Origin: DALYDK01 sp031973215 | GTDB lineage: Bacteria; Patescibacteriota; Saccharimonadia; Saccharimonadales; CAIOMD01 | Direction: 5' to 3' | Assembly: GCA_031973215.1 (NCBI GenBank) | Contig: DALYDK010000002.1 | Coordinates: forward strand, 71,210 to 135,209 | DNA length: 64,000 nucleotides | Shown here: piece by piece, positions 16,749 to 24,747 of the stretch | How positions within the stretch are numbered: the first letter of the stretch is position 1 | Layout: the number at the start of each line of letters is the position of its first letter | Position numbers and translations under genes: made by a program | Notes under the pieces: model-generated | The model's database searches: none | The model's input: only the letters and a program-made list of their open reading frames with translations | What the model was told of the DNA's origin: nothing

Positions 16749-17138
16749 TAGCCCCATATTTTTCATTTGTGACAATCCGCCAAGATTAACTACATTGACG
16801 TATCCCTGTGACTCCAAAGTATTTTTGACCTGAGTTGCCCTGTTGCCAGAGCGACAGTATAAATATATTTTTGTGTCTTTTGGTATGTTGGGCATCTCGC
16901 CTTGGTCAATGCGAACCGAATCAAAATTTACTGCCTCGGCAGAATGACCTGAATTAAACTCTTGCGGCGTCCTGACATCTAAAAGTACCGCTTTACCACT
17001 AGACACTTCTGAATTTATTTCAGATGATTTAGATTGACTCGGATTTTGACTTTGAGAATTTTGATTTGGCGCCAATATTAAGAATAGTACAAACCCTCCA
17101 ACTAATATCAAAATTGAAATAATTAATATTTTTTTCAT
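16743..17138 (-). CDS. Membrane-anchored rhodanese domain protein
   Basis: 131 residues. An N-terminal helix (about 3-24) anchors a single rhodanese domain facing outward, with the active-site loop CRSGNRA near residue 95 and the LLDVRTPQEFNSGH signature. Such proteins carry out sulfur transfer or redox relay. It lies 4 bases downstream of the glutaredoxin gene and is almost certainly co-transcribed with it, divergent from a Fur/PerR-type regulator, which points to a role in thiol or oxidative stress. Confidence 0.87.
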   Translation of the reverse strand: MKKILIISILILVGGFVLFLILAPNQNSQSQNPSQSKSSEINSEVSSGKAVLLDVRTPQEFNSGHSAEAVNFDSVRIDQGEMPNIPKDTKIYLYCRSGNRATQVKNTLESQGYVNVVNLGGLSQMKNMGLL

Positions 17139-17142
17139 TGTA

Positions 17143-17394
17143 TTAAGATAATAATGCTCTCTGTAATGATGCTACATCAAAACCAAGTACACCAAATTCT
17201 TGTCCATCTTCTTTTGTAATAACAGAAAACGGGACTCCCATTTGACCACTTTTGGCGACCATTTCTTGGGCATCTTGTTGGTTGAGGTCTACCCTTTTTT
17301 CGGTGAAATTAATTTTATTGTCTTCTAAATATTTCTTAAGCATTTTGCAGTATCCGCAGGTGGCCGTAGTGTAAACAGTTAGTTTTCTGGACAT
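17143..17394 (-). CDS. Glutaredoxin-like protein
   Basis: 83 residues with the thioredoxin fold: active site CGYC at residues 13-16, cis-Pro loop MGVPFS and a C-terminal GFD. Close to the NrdH/Grx class of small dithiol oxidoreductases, which can serve ribonucleotide reductase or general thiol repair. An AAAGG site lies 9 bases before the ATG. The promoter on this strand (TTGTAA at 17432-17437, TTATAA at 17408-17413) is overlapped by the palindrome at 17421-17437, so it is likely controlled by the divergent regulator. Confidence 0.88.
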   Translation of the reverse strand: MSRKLTVYTTATCGYCKMLKKYLEDNKINFTEKRVDLNQQDAQEMVAKSGQMGVPFSVITKEDGQEFGVLGFDVASLQRALLS

Positions 17395-17420
17395 AAATAT
17401 ACCTTTCTTATAAATTATTA

Positions 17421-17437
17421 TTGTAAATTATTTACAA
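17421..17437. promoter_or_regulatory. Palindromic operator, Fur/PerR-type
   Basis: A perfect inverted repeat TTGTAAAT-T-ATTTACAA between the divergent glutaredoxin and regulator genes. Size and AT-rich 8-1-8 form resemble PerR/Fur boxes. It ends directly at the -35 box of the regulator gene (17438) and covers the -35 box of the glutaredoxin promoter. Confidence 0.65.
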
Positions 17438-17466
17438 TTGTATAATACACACAATTGATATATAAT
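17438..17466 (+). promoter_or_regulatory. Promoter of the Fur-family gene
   Basis: TTGTAT (17438-17443), a 17-base spacer and TATAAT (17461-17466), with the ATG 6 bases later. This predicts a leaderless mRNA and sets the start at 17473. Confidence 0.7.
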
Positions 17467-17472
17467 GCAAGC

Positions 17473-17850
17473 ATGAAAACTGACTTAAGGATGACGCCCC
17501 AAACTTTACTAGTGCTTCATGTATCAAAAAAACTTGGTCATTCCACAAACCATAGAATACTTACCGAATCAAGAAAAACGATGCCTAGTTTGAGCCCGAC
17601 AACTGTACATAGAATTACTAAACGACTCATAGCAAATGGTCTGCTTGCAGACGGACCTAAAATCAACGGACAAATATTAGTAGATGCTAACACTTCGCCT
17701 CACGATCATTTTTTATGCAACGACTGCGAGGGTATCAAAGATCTGACAATAAATGGTTCAATAAGAGACCAAATTAAAAAAGAGTTGGGTGTAAATAATT
17801 TACCCTCTAGCCTCACTATATACGGTGACTGTAAAAGGTGCTTATCCTAG
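17473..17850 (+). CDS. Fur/PerR-family metalloregulator
   Basis: 125 residues: an N-terminal winged helix (SPTTVHRITKRLIANGLL recognition region) and a dimerisation domain with HDHFLCNDC and a C-terminal CKRC, which together give the four-cysteine structural zinc site. The regulatory-site histidines (PHDH) are present. The context, divergent from glutaredoxin and rhodanese with a shared palindrome, suggests a PerR-like peroxide sensor rather than an iron-uptake Fur; that is inference. The Met at 17473 is preferred over 17455 because the -10 box overlaps the longer start. It overlaps the convergent NDH-2 gene by 9 bases. Confidence 0.82.
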   Translation: MKTDLRMTPQTLLVLHVSKKLGHSTNHRILTESRKTMPSLSPTTVHRITKRLIANGLLADGPKINGQILVDANTSPHDHFLCNDCEGIKDLTINGSIRDQIKKELGVNNLPSSLTIYGDCKRCLS

Positions 17851-19086
17851 CCTGTAAGTTTGCTGAGATATAATGTCCTCATGACTTATTGCAGTCTTAC
17901 AAACTGAGCACTTCTCTTCTTTTGCGGATGATTTTATCCACATTATTGTTCCTCTTAGGAAGCCAGCAATATCTATATATCCAATTAAATCTGCGGCTAG
18001 CCTTATTAGCCAGCCAAAAAATCCATAGATATGATGGTTTTTATATTGAAATATAGCCCATCTCTTACCGACCGGAATTGCTGTTTTTGGAATTTTGGGT
18101 TTGTACGGTTTTGTCGTTAGACTACCATCAAGACGCTGACTTATTTCTCTTGCAACATATTTAGCATCGTTAACGGCAGTAAACGCAAGACCACTGTAGG
18201 GGGTTGCCGCATTGTCGCCAATAACAAAGCACCTGTTATCAACCCTGAGATGATCATCGACAATTACCTTTCCAGCGCTATTAACTGGAAAATGATTTCT
18301 ATGTTCTACGAACAATTTATTATTGCTAGTGCCGGCGGTCCATATTACCGTATGAGTCGATATTGCCTTGCCATTATAAATAAGGTTATTGTCTGTAGCG
18401 CTTTGTACCATTGAATTTAAATGAACAATTACACCTAATTCCCTTAATCTTTTTAGTACGATTCTAGACGACTTGGGAGAAGATTGAGGTATTAATCGGT
18501 TAGTAGCGTGCATTAACTCGATATTAACAGTCCGGTGTTTTATGCCGTGCCTTTGCATGATTTTTAAAATATAGCTGCTTAAAGCAGCCGATAGCTCAAC
18601 TCCAGTTGGGCCACCACCAATTATGACAATATTTTTTTCGATTTTTTTTGGTGCGGTAATCACCTCATGTAAATGTGCTTTGAATAGCCTAAGTTCTCTA
18701 AGCGACTTAATGCCATAGCTCATTTCTTTTATTCCAGATATATTGAAATAATTAGTTATAGCGCCGGATGAAATAACCAAATAATCATAATGAAGCTCAG
18801 CACCCGACTGAAGATGAACAATTCGCTTTGCTCGATCTATGTGAGCTGCACGACCCTTCTTAAATGTGACTGATGGCAAATCTTTTATTAGCTCAGAAAT
18901 GGGTAAAATAGTATCTTTTTCTCGGTATCCTACGGCAACCCGATACATTGCAGGGCTGTATTTAAAATGAGATTCGCTAGATACAAGAGTTACGCGAATT
19001 CTATCTTTTGGGATTTTTTTTAGTTTTCTGGCTAGAGCTACGCCGCCCCATCCGCCGCCAATTATGACAACGTGTTTTCTTAACAT
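17842..19086 (-). CDS. Type II NADH dehydrogenase (NDH-2-like flavoprotein)
   Basis: 414 residues. An FAD-binding motif VVIIGGGWGG at the N-terminus, an NAD-binding motif IVIIGGGPTGVE near residue 155, and a second FAD contact GDNAATP near 295, followed by a C-terminal membrane-associated part with hydrophobic helices and a CSVCKT pair. NDH-2 oxidises NADH and reduces quinone at the inner face of the membrane without pumping protons. The second Met (19086) is chosen because TACAAT (19093-19098) ends 6 bases upstream of it and abuts the first. No quinone or cytochrome gene is in the window. Confidence 0.87.
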   Translation of the reverse strand: MLRKHVVIIGGGWGGVALARKLKKIPKDRIRVTLVSSESHFKYSPAMYRVAVGYREKDTILPISELIKDLPSVTFKKGRAAHIDRAKRIVHLQSGAELHYDYLVISSGAITNYFNISGIKEMSYGIKSLRELRLFKAHLHEVITAPKKIEKNIVIIGGGPTGVELSAALSSYILKIMQRHGIKHRTVNIELMHATNRLIPQSSPKSSRIVLKRLRELGVIVHLNSMVQSATDNNLIYNGKAISTHTVIWTAGTSNNKLFVEHRNHFPVNSAGKVIVDDHLRVDNRCFVIGDNAATPYSGLAFTAVNDAKYVAREISQRLDGSLTTKPYKPKIPKTAIPVGKRWAIFQYKNHHIYGFFGWLIRLAADLIGYIDIAGFLRGTIMWIKSSAKEEKCSVCKTAISHEDIISQQTYRLG

Positions 19087-19093
19087 AAGCATA

Positions 19094-19122
19094 TTGTAAC
19101 AGATACGGTGTAATGCTACTAT
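19094..19122 (+). promoter_or_regulatory. Promoter of FAD oxidase, overlapping the NDH-2 promoter
   Basis: TTGTAA (19094-19099), a 17-base spacer and TACTAT (19117-19122), 6 bases before a GTG start. The -35 box shares bases 19094-19098 with the opposite-strand TACAAT of the NDH-2 gene, so the two divergent promoters probably compete. Confidence 0.6.
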
Positions 19123-19128
19123 ATTTTA

Positions 19129-20781
19129 GTGAACATATTAAAACAAAAACTTCAGGAAATATTTACTGGCGAAATTGAAGACGACAGTAATACTAAAGAA
19201 TTCTACAGCCATGATGCAAGCATGTTTGAACTACAACCAGAATTGGTTGTGTACCCAAAAGATTCAAACGACTTAAAAAATTTAGTTAAGTTTGTAGCCG
19301 AGAAAAAAAGTGTACTACCAAATATTTCAATAACACCCAGAAGCGCAGGTACAGATATGTCAGGCGGTGCTATAGGTCAATCTATAGTAGTAGACTTTAC
19401 CCGACACTTTAATAATATTGCCAATGTTTCAAAAAATGAGGCTCAGGTTCAACCCGGAACATATTACCGTGATTTCGAAAAGAAAACCTTAGGTGTTGGG
19501 TCCTTAATGCCCAGTTATCCGGCGTCTAAAGATTTATGTACAGTAGGAGGAATGGTTGCAAATAATTCCGGTGGAGAAAAATCACTTGAATTTGGTAAAA
19601 CAGAAGATTTTATACAAGAGTTGAAAGTAATTTTTGCAGACGGTAACGAATATATCGTAAAACCACTAACAAAAAAAGAGCTAGATAAAAAGATTGCTCA
19701 AAATGACTACGAGGGCAACATATATAAAAAAGTTTATGAACTGGTTGATAAAAACTATGAAGAAATTAAAAATGCCCAACCCAAAGTAAGTAAAGACTCT
19801 ACCGGCTATCATTTATGGAATGTATGGGATAGAGAAACTGGGGTATTTGACCTTACTAGACTTATTACCGGATCACAGGGAACTCTTGGGTTAATAACTG
19901 ATATAAAATTCCGACTAGTCCCTGCCCCAAAACATTCGGGCACTCTAGTGATATTCTTAAGAGATACTGATGACCTAGGATATTTAATTAATAAAGTCCT
20001 GGACCACAAACCAGCTACTTTCGAAGGATTTGATAATTATACACTTATGCTAAGTTTTAAACTTTTCTTCTATTTCCGAAAAACACTTGGTTGGTTAGAG
20101 ACCATAAAGTTGGGAATCCAGCTTATTCCAGATGCTTTAATGCTTTTTAGGGGCATTCCAAAAATGGTCCTTATGGTTGAATTTACAGGTAATGATCAGT
20201 CAGAAATAGCCGAAAAGGTCCACAATATGAAAAAAGACCTTAAACTTTTTAAACACGAAGCCCTGTTCGAAGAGGACGAAAATGAAGCTAAGGCAAAAAA
20301 GTTCTGGATTATGCGAAGACAAAGCTTTCAGCTACTGCGAAGCAAAGTCAAAGACAAGCATACGGCACCATTTATGGACGATCTGGTAGTCCCGCCTGAA
20401 GTACTGCCAAAATTCTTGCCCGAAGTAAGAGAAATTATTAACCGCTATAAGCTACTGGCTACCATAGCCGGACACATGGGCGACGGAAATTTTCATATAA
20501 TTCCTTTAATGAAAATTGAAGATAAAAATGAGAAAGCTAAACTTGAGCCAGCCATGAAAGAAATAACTGCTCTTGTACTTAAATATAACGGAAGCCTGAG
20601 CGGCGAGCATAATGACGGTATGATTAGAGGGCCTTGGCTAGAAGCTATGTATGGTAAAACAATTTGGAACTACTTTAGAGAAACAAAACAAATTTTTGAT
20701 CCCGAAAATATCTTCAACCCTCACAAAAAAACTGACAGTAATTGGTCGTTTAGTATGAAACATTTGCGCGAGCACTTTTAG
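19129..20781 (+). CDS. GlcD-like FAD-linked oxidase / 2-hydroxyacid dehydrogenase
   Basis: 550 residues. FAD-binding PCMH domain (RSAGTDMSGGAIG near 79, GGMVANNSGGEKS near 145) and a FAD-oxidase C-terminal domain with the metal-site motifs GHMGDGNFH and SGEHNDG, both intact. The family oxidises D-lactate, glycolate or related 2-hydroxyacids and passes electrons to quinone. The GTG start has a -10 box 6 bases upstream. It is divergent from NDH-2, which would also feed the quinone pool. A diverged paralogue lies at 60219-61850. Confidence 0.88.
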   Translation: MNILKQKLQEIFTGEIEDDSNTKEFYSHDASMFELQPELVVYPKDSNDLKNLVKFVAEKKSVLPNISITPRSAGTDMSGGAIGQSIVVDFTRHFNNIANVSKNEAQVQPGTYYRDFEKKTLGVGSLMPSYPASKDLCTVGGMVANNSGGEKSLEFGKTEDFIQELKVIFADGNEYIVKPLTKKELDKKIAQNDYEGNIYKKVYELVDKNYEEIKNAQPKVSKDSTGYHLWNVWDRETGVFDLTRLITGSQGTLGLITDIKFRLVPAPKHSGTLVIFLRDTDDLGYLINKVLDHKPATFEGFDNYTLMLSFKLFFYFRKTLGWLETIKLGIQLIPDALMLFRGIPKMVLMVEFTGNDQSEIAEKVHNMKKDLKLFKHEALFEEDENEAKAKKFWIMRRQSFQLLRSKVKDKHTAPFMDDLVVPPEVLPKFLPEVREIINRYKLLATIAGHMGDGNFHIIPLMKIEDKNEKAKLEPAMKEITALVLKYNGSLSGEHNDGMIRGPWLEAMYGKTIWNYFRETKQIFDPENIFNPHKKTDSNWSFSMKHLREHF

Positions 20782-20816
20782 AATCTGCTAAAATAATATT
20801 ATTAACAATTTAGTAT

Positions 20817-20961
20817 CACGAGTGCGAGGAGAGAACTAGCTCTATGATCCGCCGGCAACCTGCTGAAAATGCAAGGTGCTCCATCTAGCCATAATTTTTT
20901 GGGAAGATAACAAGACAATCCTTTCTAAGCACTCGTGGCAAATTTATGAAAGGATTTTTTT
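20817..20961 (+). promoter_or_regulatory. SAM riboswitch (S-box type) controlling metK
   Basis: P1 is a perfect 9-base-pair stem CACGAGTGC (20817-20825) with GCACTCGTG (20929-20937). The core has the S-box signatures ATGATCCGCCGGCAACC and GCAAGGTGCT, and a CTAG-CTAG pseudoknot is possible. The expression platform is visible: AATCCTTTC (20917-20925) is complementary to GAAAGGATT (20948-20956), which contains the metK ribosome site and is followed by seven T. The switch could therefore block translation, end transcription, or both, when SAM is high. Confidence 0.9.
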
Positions 20962-22092
20962 ATGCCTAATTACCATTTAGTTAGTGAATCAGTCTGCAAA
21001 GGCCACCCTGATAAACTAGCTGACCAAATAAGTGACGGAATTTTAGATGCGGCACTTCAGCAAGATAAAAATTCTAGAGTTGCCGTCGAAACCTTACTAG
21101 CCAAAGATCTTATTGTACTAGCTGGCGAAATAACAACAGATGCATCTATTGACTATGAGTCAATTGCAAGAAAAATCATAAAGCAGAATGGATATGACAA
21201 GCCGGAATGGGGCTTTTCAGATGAATCTAAAATATTGGTAAATATACATAAACAATCTCCTGAAATAGCAAAAGGCGTAGATAAGAAATTTAAAAAAGGA
21301 TCATTAGGCGCCGGTGACCAGGGCTTTGCTTATGGTTACGCCTGTGTTGAAACCAAAAATTTTATGCCTCTGCCAATTGAAATGGCCCATAAAATAACAA
21401 AGAGCATAGATAATCATAGAGAAAGTGGGCAAATCTCTAATTTACGCCCAGATGGAAAATCTCAAATCACAATAGAATACAAAAATGGAAAACCATACAA
21501 ACTAAAACACGTAACAGTCGCAGTGCCTCACGATCCAACTAAAGAGCTCAGCGACTTAAGGCAAGAATTAAAAACTAAAATTATTCAACCTATTGTAAAT
21601 GATTACGGTTTTAGCCTGCCTAATGACGCGAATATTATTATTAACGGTACCGGCGTTTGGCATCAACCTGGTCCTGCATCCGACACGGGTCTAACGGGTA
21701 GAAAAATTGTCGTAGATACATACGGAGGCGCATCGAAAGTAGGTGGTGGAGCTTTCAGCGGCAAAGATCCAAGCAAAATAGATAGATCGGCAGCTTACTT
21801 AGCTAGATATTTAGCAAAAAATATCGTAGTAAACGGCCTTGCAGAGAAAGCGGAAATCAGTCTAGCCTACTATATTGGGGCAAGGCAAGCAATATTCCAA
21901 GACATTAATACTTTCGGAACAGAAAATTATAAAATTAGCACTATAAAAAACTATTTAAATAAAATATCAAACACAGAAGTCAGTCATATAATAGAACTTT
22001 TCTCTTTAAATTCAATACACTACATTGAAACAGCTGAAAATGGGCATTTTGGTAAGTCGAAATTTCCGTGGGAAAAAGTAATTAATTTATAA
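20962..22092 (+). CDS. metK: S-adenosylmethionine synthetase
   Basis: 376 residues; makes S-adenosylmethionine from methionine and ATP. The ATP-binding motifs GHPDKLADQISD (residues 15-26) and GAGDQGFAYGYA (about 115-126) and the C-terminal P-loop GGGAFSGKDPSKIDRSAAY are all present. Length is typical. It stands alone behind a SAM riboswitch, a simple feedback loop on its own product. The ribosome site AAAGGA lies 7 bases before the ATG and inside the switching stem. Confidence 0.97.
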   Translation: MPNYHLVSESVCKGHPDKLADQISDGILDAALQQDKNSRVAVETLLAKDLIVLAGEITTDASIDYESIARKIIKQNGYDKPEWGFSDESKILVNIHKQSPEIAKGVDKKFKKGSLGAGDQGFAYGYACVETKNFMPLPIEMAHKITKSIDNHRESGQISNLRPDGKSQITIEYKNGKPYKLKHVTVAVPHDPTKELSDLRQELKTKIIQPIVNDYGFSLPNDANIIINGTGVWHQPGPASDTGLTGRKIVVDTYGGASKVGGGAFSGKDPSKIDRSAAYLARYLAKNIVVNGLAEKAEISLAYYIGARQAIFQDINTFGTENYKISTIKNYLNKISNTEVSHIIELFSLNSIHYIETAENGHFGKSKFPWEKVINL

Positions 22093-22146
22093 TGCTTAAC
22101 TTTTTGTTATAATTAGCTATATAAATATTAACAAATAGGAGTAAAA

Positions 22147-22797
22147 GTGAAAACTAAGCTAAGGATTTTGCCTGTGCTTGTATTAGTCCTTACCGTATTA
22201 GGACTTCAGTCTTTTACTTATGCAATGGAAGGCAACGGACAAGAACCTTCTGAGAGCAATAATAGCACTGAAGTCGAACTTAACAACAAACAAAAATTAG
22301 AAGAACAAAAGGCTCTCGCCAAAGAAAAATATGAGCAAGCAAAACAAAAAGCCCAAGAGGCTTTAGACAAAAAAAAGGAGATGGCTAAAACAAAAAGTCT
22401 GGAACAAAGACAAAAAGCTTGCCAAAATTTATCTTCGGTTTTAAGTGATAAGCTATCCAACAGGCAGGATAAGGCAGTTGAGTTTAAAACTAAGCTTGAC
22501 GGCCATCTTGCTAAAATAACCAATTTTGTAGAAAAAAATAATCTTGAATTTGCAGATTATGAAAATTTAGTCACTAAAGCACAGAGCGCCGGAATACAAG
22601 CGCAGGCACAAATAGATAGCATAGTCCAATATAAACCGAGCCTAGACTGTTCTAATCCAGAAAAAGTTTCCGAGTCAGTTAGTAGTTTCAAAGAAAGTCT
22701 TGCCGGCACCAAAGAAAGCCTAAAGACATATCGAGATAGTATTAAACAATTACTTATAGCAGTTAAGCAGCAGGCTTCGGAACAGGGGGCCTTATAA
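22147..22797 (+). CDS. Secreted coiled-coil protein
   Basis: 216 residues with a signal peptide (hydrophobic 7-22, probable cut after TYA) and a long charged region, rich in Lys, Glu, Ala and Gln, predicted to be coiled coil. Two cysteines (about 97 and 175) could form a disulfide. GTG start at 22147 after AGGAG 6 bases upstream. It is the first gene of a three-gene operon with a one-pass membrane protein and a DsbB-like protein, which may help form its disulfide. No enzyme motif; function unknown. Confidence 0.7.
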   Translation: MKTKLRILPVLVLVLTVLGLQSFTYAMEGNGQEPSESNNSTEVELNNKQKLEEQKALAKEKYEQAKQKAQEALDKKKEMAKTKSLEQRQKACQNLSSVLSDKLSNRQDKAVEFKTKLDGHLAKITNFVEKNNLEFADYENLVTKAQSAGIQAQAQIDSIVQYKPSLDCSNPEKVSESVSSFKESLAGTKESLKTYRDSIKQLLIAVKQQASEQGAL

Positions 22798-23066
22798 TGA
22801 AAAAAATGCAAAATGGCTTTCTTGCGCTCCCTGTTATTGCGGCTATTGTTGTAATAGTAATTGTTTTAGCGGCGGGGTTCGCAGTCGTTAATCAAAAAAA
22901 CCAAAAAACTGCAGAAACAACTTCTTCAGAATCTAACAGCGAAACAAAAGCACAATCTAGTAACCAAACCACGGTGAACGAAATCGAATCTGACATTCAA
23001 GGAGTAAATCTTGAAGGCGAACTTCCAGTAGATGACTTAGATCAGGACATAAATAATCTGCTATGA
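22797..23066 (+). CDS. Single-pass membrane protein, pilin-like N-terminus
   Basis: 89 residues: a short basic N-terminus MKKMQNGFLAL, one hydrophobic helix (about 9-32), and a hydrophilic tail of Ser, Thr, Glu and Asn ending in acidic residues. The GF step before the helix recalls a type IV prepilin, but the conserved Glu at position 5 is absent and there are no assembly genes here, so it is better called an anchored surface protein. The ATG overlaps the upstream stop by one base and its TGA overlaps the next gene's ATG. Confidence 0.65.
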   Translation: MKKMQNGFLALPVIAAIVVIVIVLAAGFAVVNQKNQKTAETTSSESNSETKAQSSNQTTVNEIESDIQGVNLEGELPVDDLDQDINNLL

Positions 23067-23527
23067 AAATCTTAGAATTAATCCAAAACAGTAAGCCATT
23101 CAAATTAGTTGCCGATAATGCCCATTACGAAATTTGGGCTTTAGCAGTTGCGAGTATTTTTGGTAGCCTGTATTTTAGCGAAATTAAAGAACTACCGCCA
23201 TGCAATCTCTGCTGGTGGCTAAGAATACTGCTGTATCCAATAGCATTTATTATGACCGTGGCAATTATCAGAAAAAGCTTTCAAAATATCTATTACGAGG
23301 TACTTGCTTTGGCTATTCCAGCCACTCTTCTTAGTTTTTATCATAGCTTACTTCAGTGGGGCGTAATTAAAGAAGCGCAGGTACTCTGCTCTTCAACGGC
23401 CGCAGTTCCTTGCGATAAACCAGACTTTTTATTTCTGGGTTTTATAACAATCCCATTCCTTGGTTTTCTAACATCACTTGGAATTTCAGCTCTTAGTTTT
23501 ATAGCTATCTACACACAAAAAGATTAA
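23063..23527 (+). CDS. DsbB/BdbC-like disulfide oxidoreductase
   Basis: 154 residues with four membrane helices. The quinone-linked CxxC is in PCNLCWWLR (after helix 1) and the second cysteine pair is CSSTAAVPC in the outer loop between helices 3 and 4, as in DsbB and BdbC. It reoxidises a DsbA-type thiol oxidase and passes electrons to quinone. No DsbA partner is in the window. It is translationally coupled (ATGA overlap) to the preceding small protein and overlaps the convergent permease gene by 4 bases. Confidence 0.88.
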   Translation: MKILELIQNSKPFKLVADNAHYEIWALAVASIFGSLYFSEIKELPPCNLCWWLRILLYPIAFIMTVAIIRKSFQNIYYEVLALAIPATLLSFYHSLLQWGVIKEAQVLCSSTAAVPCDKPDFLFLGFITIPFLGFLTSLGISALSFIAIYTQKD

Positions 23528-24636
23528 ATATTTTTAGTTTCTAAAGCCTTTTGTTTTTTGGTAAATTTTACAAATTCAACATAGTTATCAATTGTTGTTA
23601 CTGCCACTATCATCAGAACAGGTCCAATTACTATACCCATGAAACCAAAAAGTCCGATGCCTGCAAAAACTGACATCATTAGCAAAGCCGAGTCTAGACG
23701 AGCTGTTTTAGGAACAAACTTTGGTCTCAAAACATTATCTATATTAGTCACAATAAGAATATGGCCAAGAATTAACAATAGACCTTGCCAAATATTTCCG
23801 GTTAAAATCAGGACAACTCCCAAAGGAATAACAATTATTCCGCCCCCCAAAGGTATTATTGAAAGAAAAGTAATTAGCACAAACCAGAAAATAAAGAAAT
23901 CAATTCCAACTATTTTTAATAAAGCAGCATCTACAAAACCTTGTGCAATAGCAATCATAAATTGCCCTTTTACCATTGCGGTTGTCATGGCGCCCATTCT
24001 TGCTAAATACCTCTTGGTAGACTCATCGCCCAATGGGTTTAGTGTATGAATAATATCGAAAATTTTTGCCTGATTCTTAAGAAGTGATAAGAAAATAAAA
24101 ATAAAGAGAATAGACTTTGTAATCAATGAAGACAAGCCCCCGGCAACTCCAGTAAGCATATGAATTGCTGATTGGGCTATTTTTGAAGCATTTTCCTTCA
24201 ACCAATCAGTAATCTGACCAATTTTTATAGTCTCTGGCCCAAGCGAAGGTAGCTTATCGAGCTGTTGATTGGCATTGCTTATTAGGTTTTGAACGGTATT
24301 ATATAATCCACCACTTCCCTTTGCAGCCTTCTCGACTATATCCACAAGTTGAAGAGCTTGGTCAACCGTTATAACCACTAATATTGCTACAGGAATAGCA
24401 ACCGAAAAAACAACTAACACAAATGTTGTCCCAGCGGACAAACCGGCTTTTCCATTTGTTTTTTTGAGCATCCATAAATAAAACGGGTTAAACAAAAAAG
24501 CCAAAATTGCCGCAAGAGCAATAATTACAAAATAATCTTTCAAAAACCATAAGGTGAAAACAAGAGCAATAATTACCGATATCACCAATGGCAATCTGTA
24601 CTTATTAAAATCTAGTTTGTTATTCTTATTCGTCAT
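23524..24636 (-). CDS. AI-2E family permease (PerM-like), copy 1
   Basis: 370 residues with about eight membrane helices and the family features: a long amphipathic central region and the C-terminal PLGGGIIVIPLGVVLILTG and VTNIDNVLRPKFV motifs. Family members include TqsA and sodium/proton antiporters, so the substrate cannot be named. No ribosome site is seen. It overlaps the convergent dsbB-like gene. A second member lies 1.4 kb to the right in the opposite orientation. Confidence 0.85.
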   Translation of the reverse strand: MTNKNNKLDFNKYRLPLVISVIIALVFTLWFLKDYFVIIALAAILAFLFNPFYLWMLKKTNGKAGLSAGTTFVLVVFSVAIPVAILVVITVDQALQLVDIVEKAAKGSGGLYNTVQNLISNANQQLDKLPSLGPETIKIGQITDWLKENASKIAQSAIHMLTGVAGGLSSLITKSILFIFIFLSLLKNQAKIFDIIHTLNPLGDESTKRYLARMGAMTTAMVKGQFMIAIAQGFVDAALLKIVGIDFFIFWFVLITFLSIIPLGGGIIVIPLGVVLILTGNIWQGLLLILGHILIVTNIDNVLRPKFVPKTARLDSALLMMSVFAGIGLFGFMGIVIGPVLMIVAVTTIDNYVEFVKFTKKQKALETKNI

Positions 24637-24747
24637 TTATTAACTTAAATAATAGGTTACAGTCAACTTTATAGTCAATATTGCATTAATTATATATTGT
24701 TTTTTACTAGTAATTATTATATTGTAGCTGTAAATAAGGAATTATAT

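Noticed and set aside
22797..23066. Type IV pilin gene
   Set aside because: The conserved Glu after the cleavage site is absent and no pilus assembly gene is nearby.
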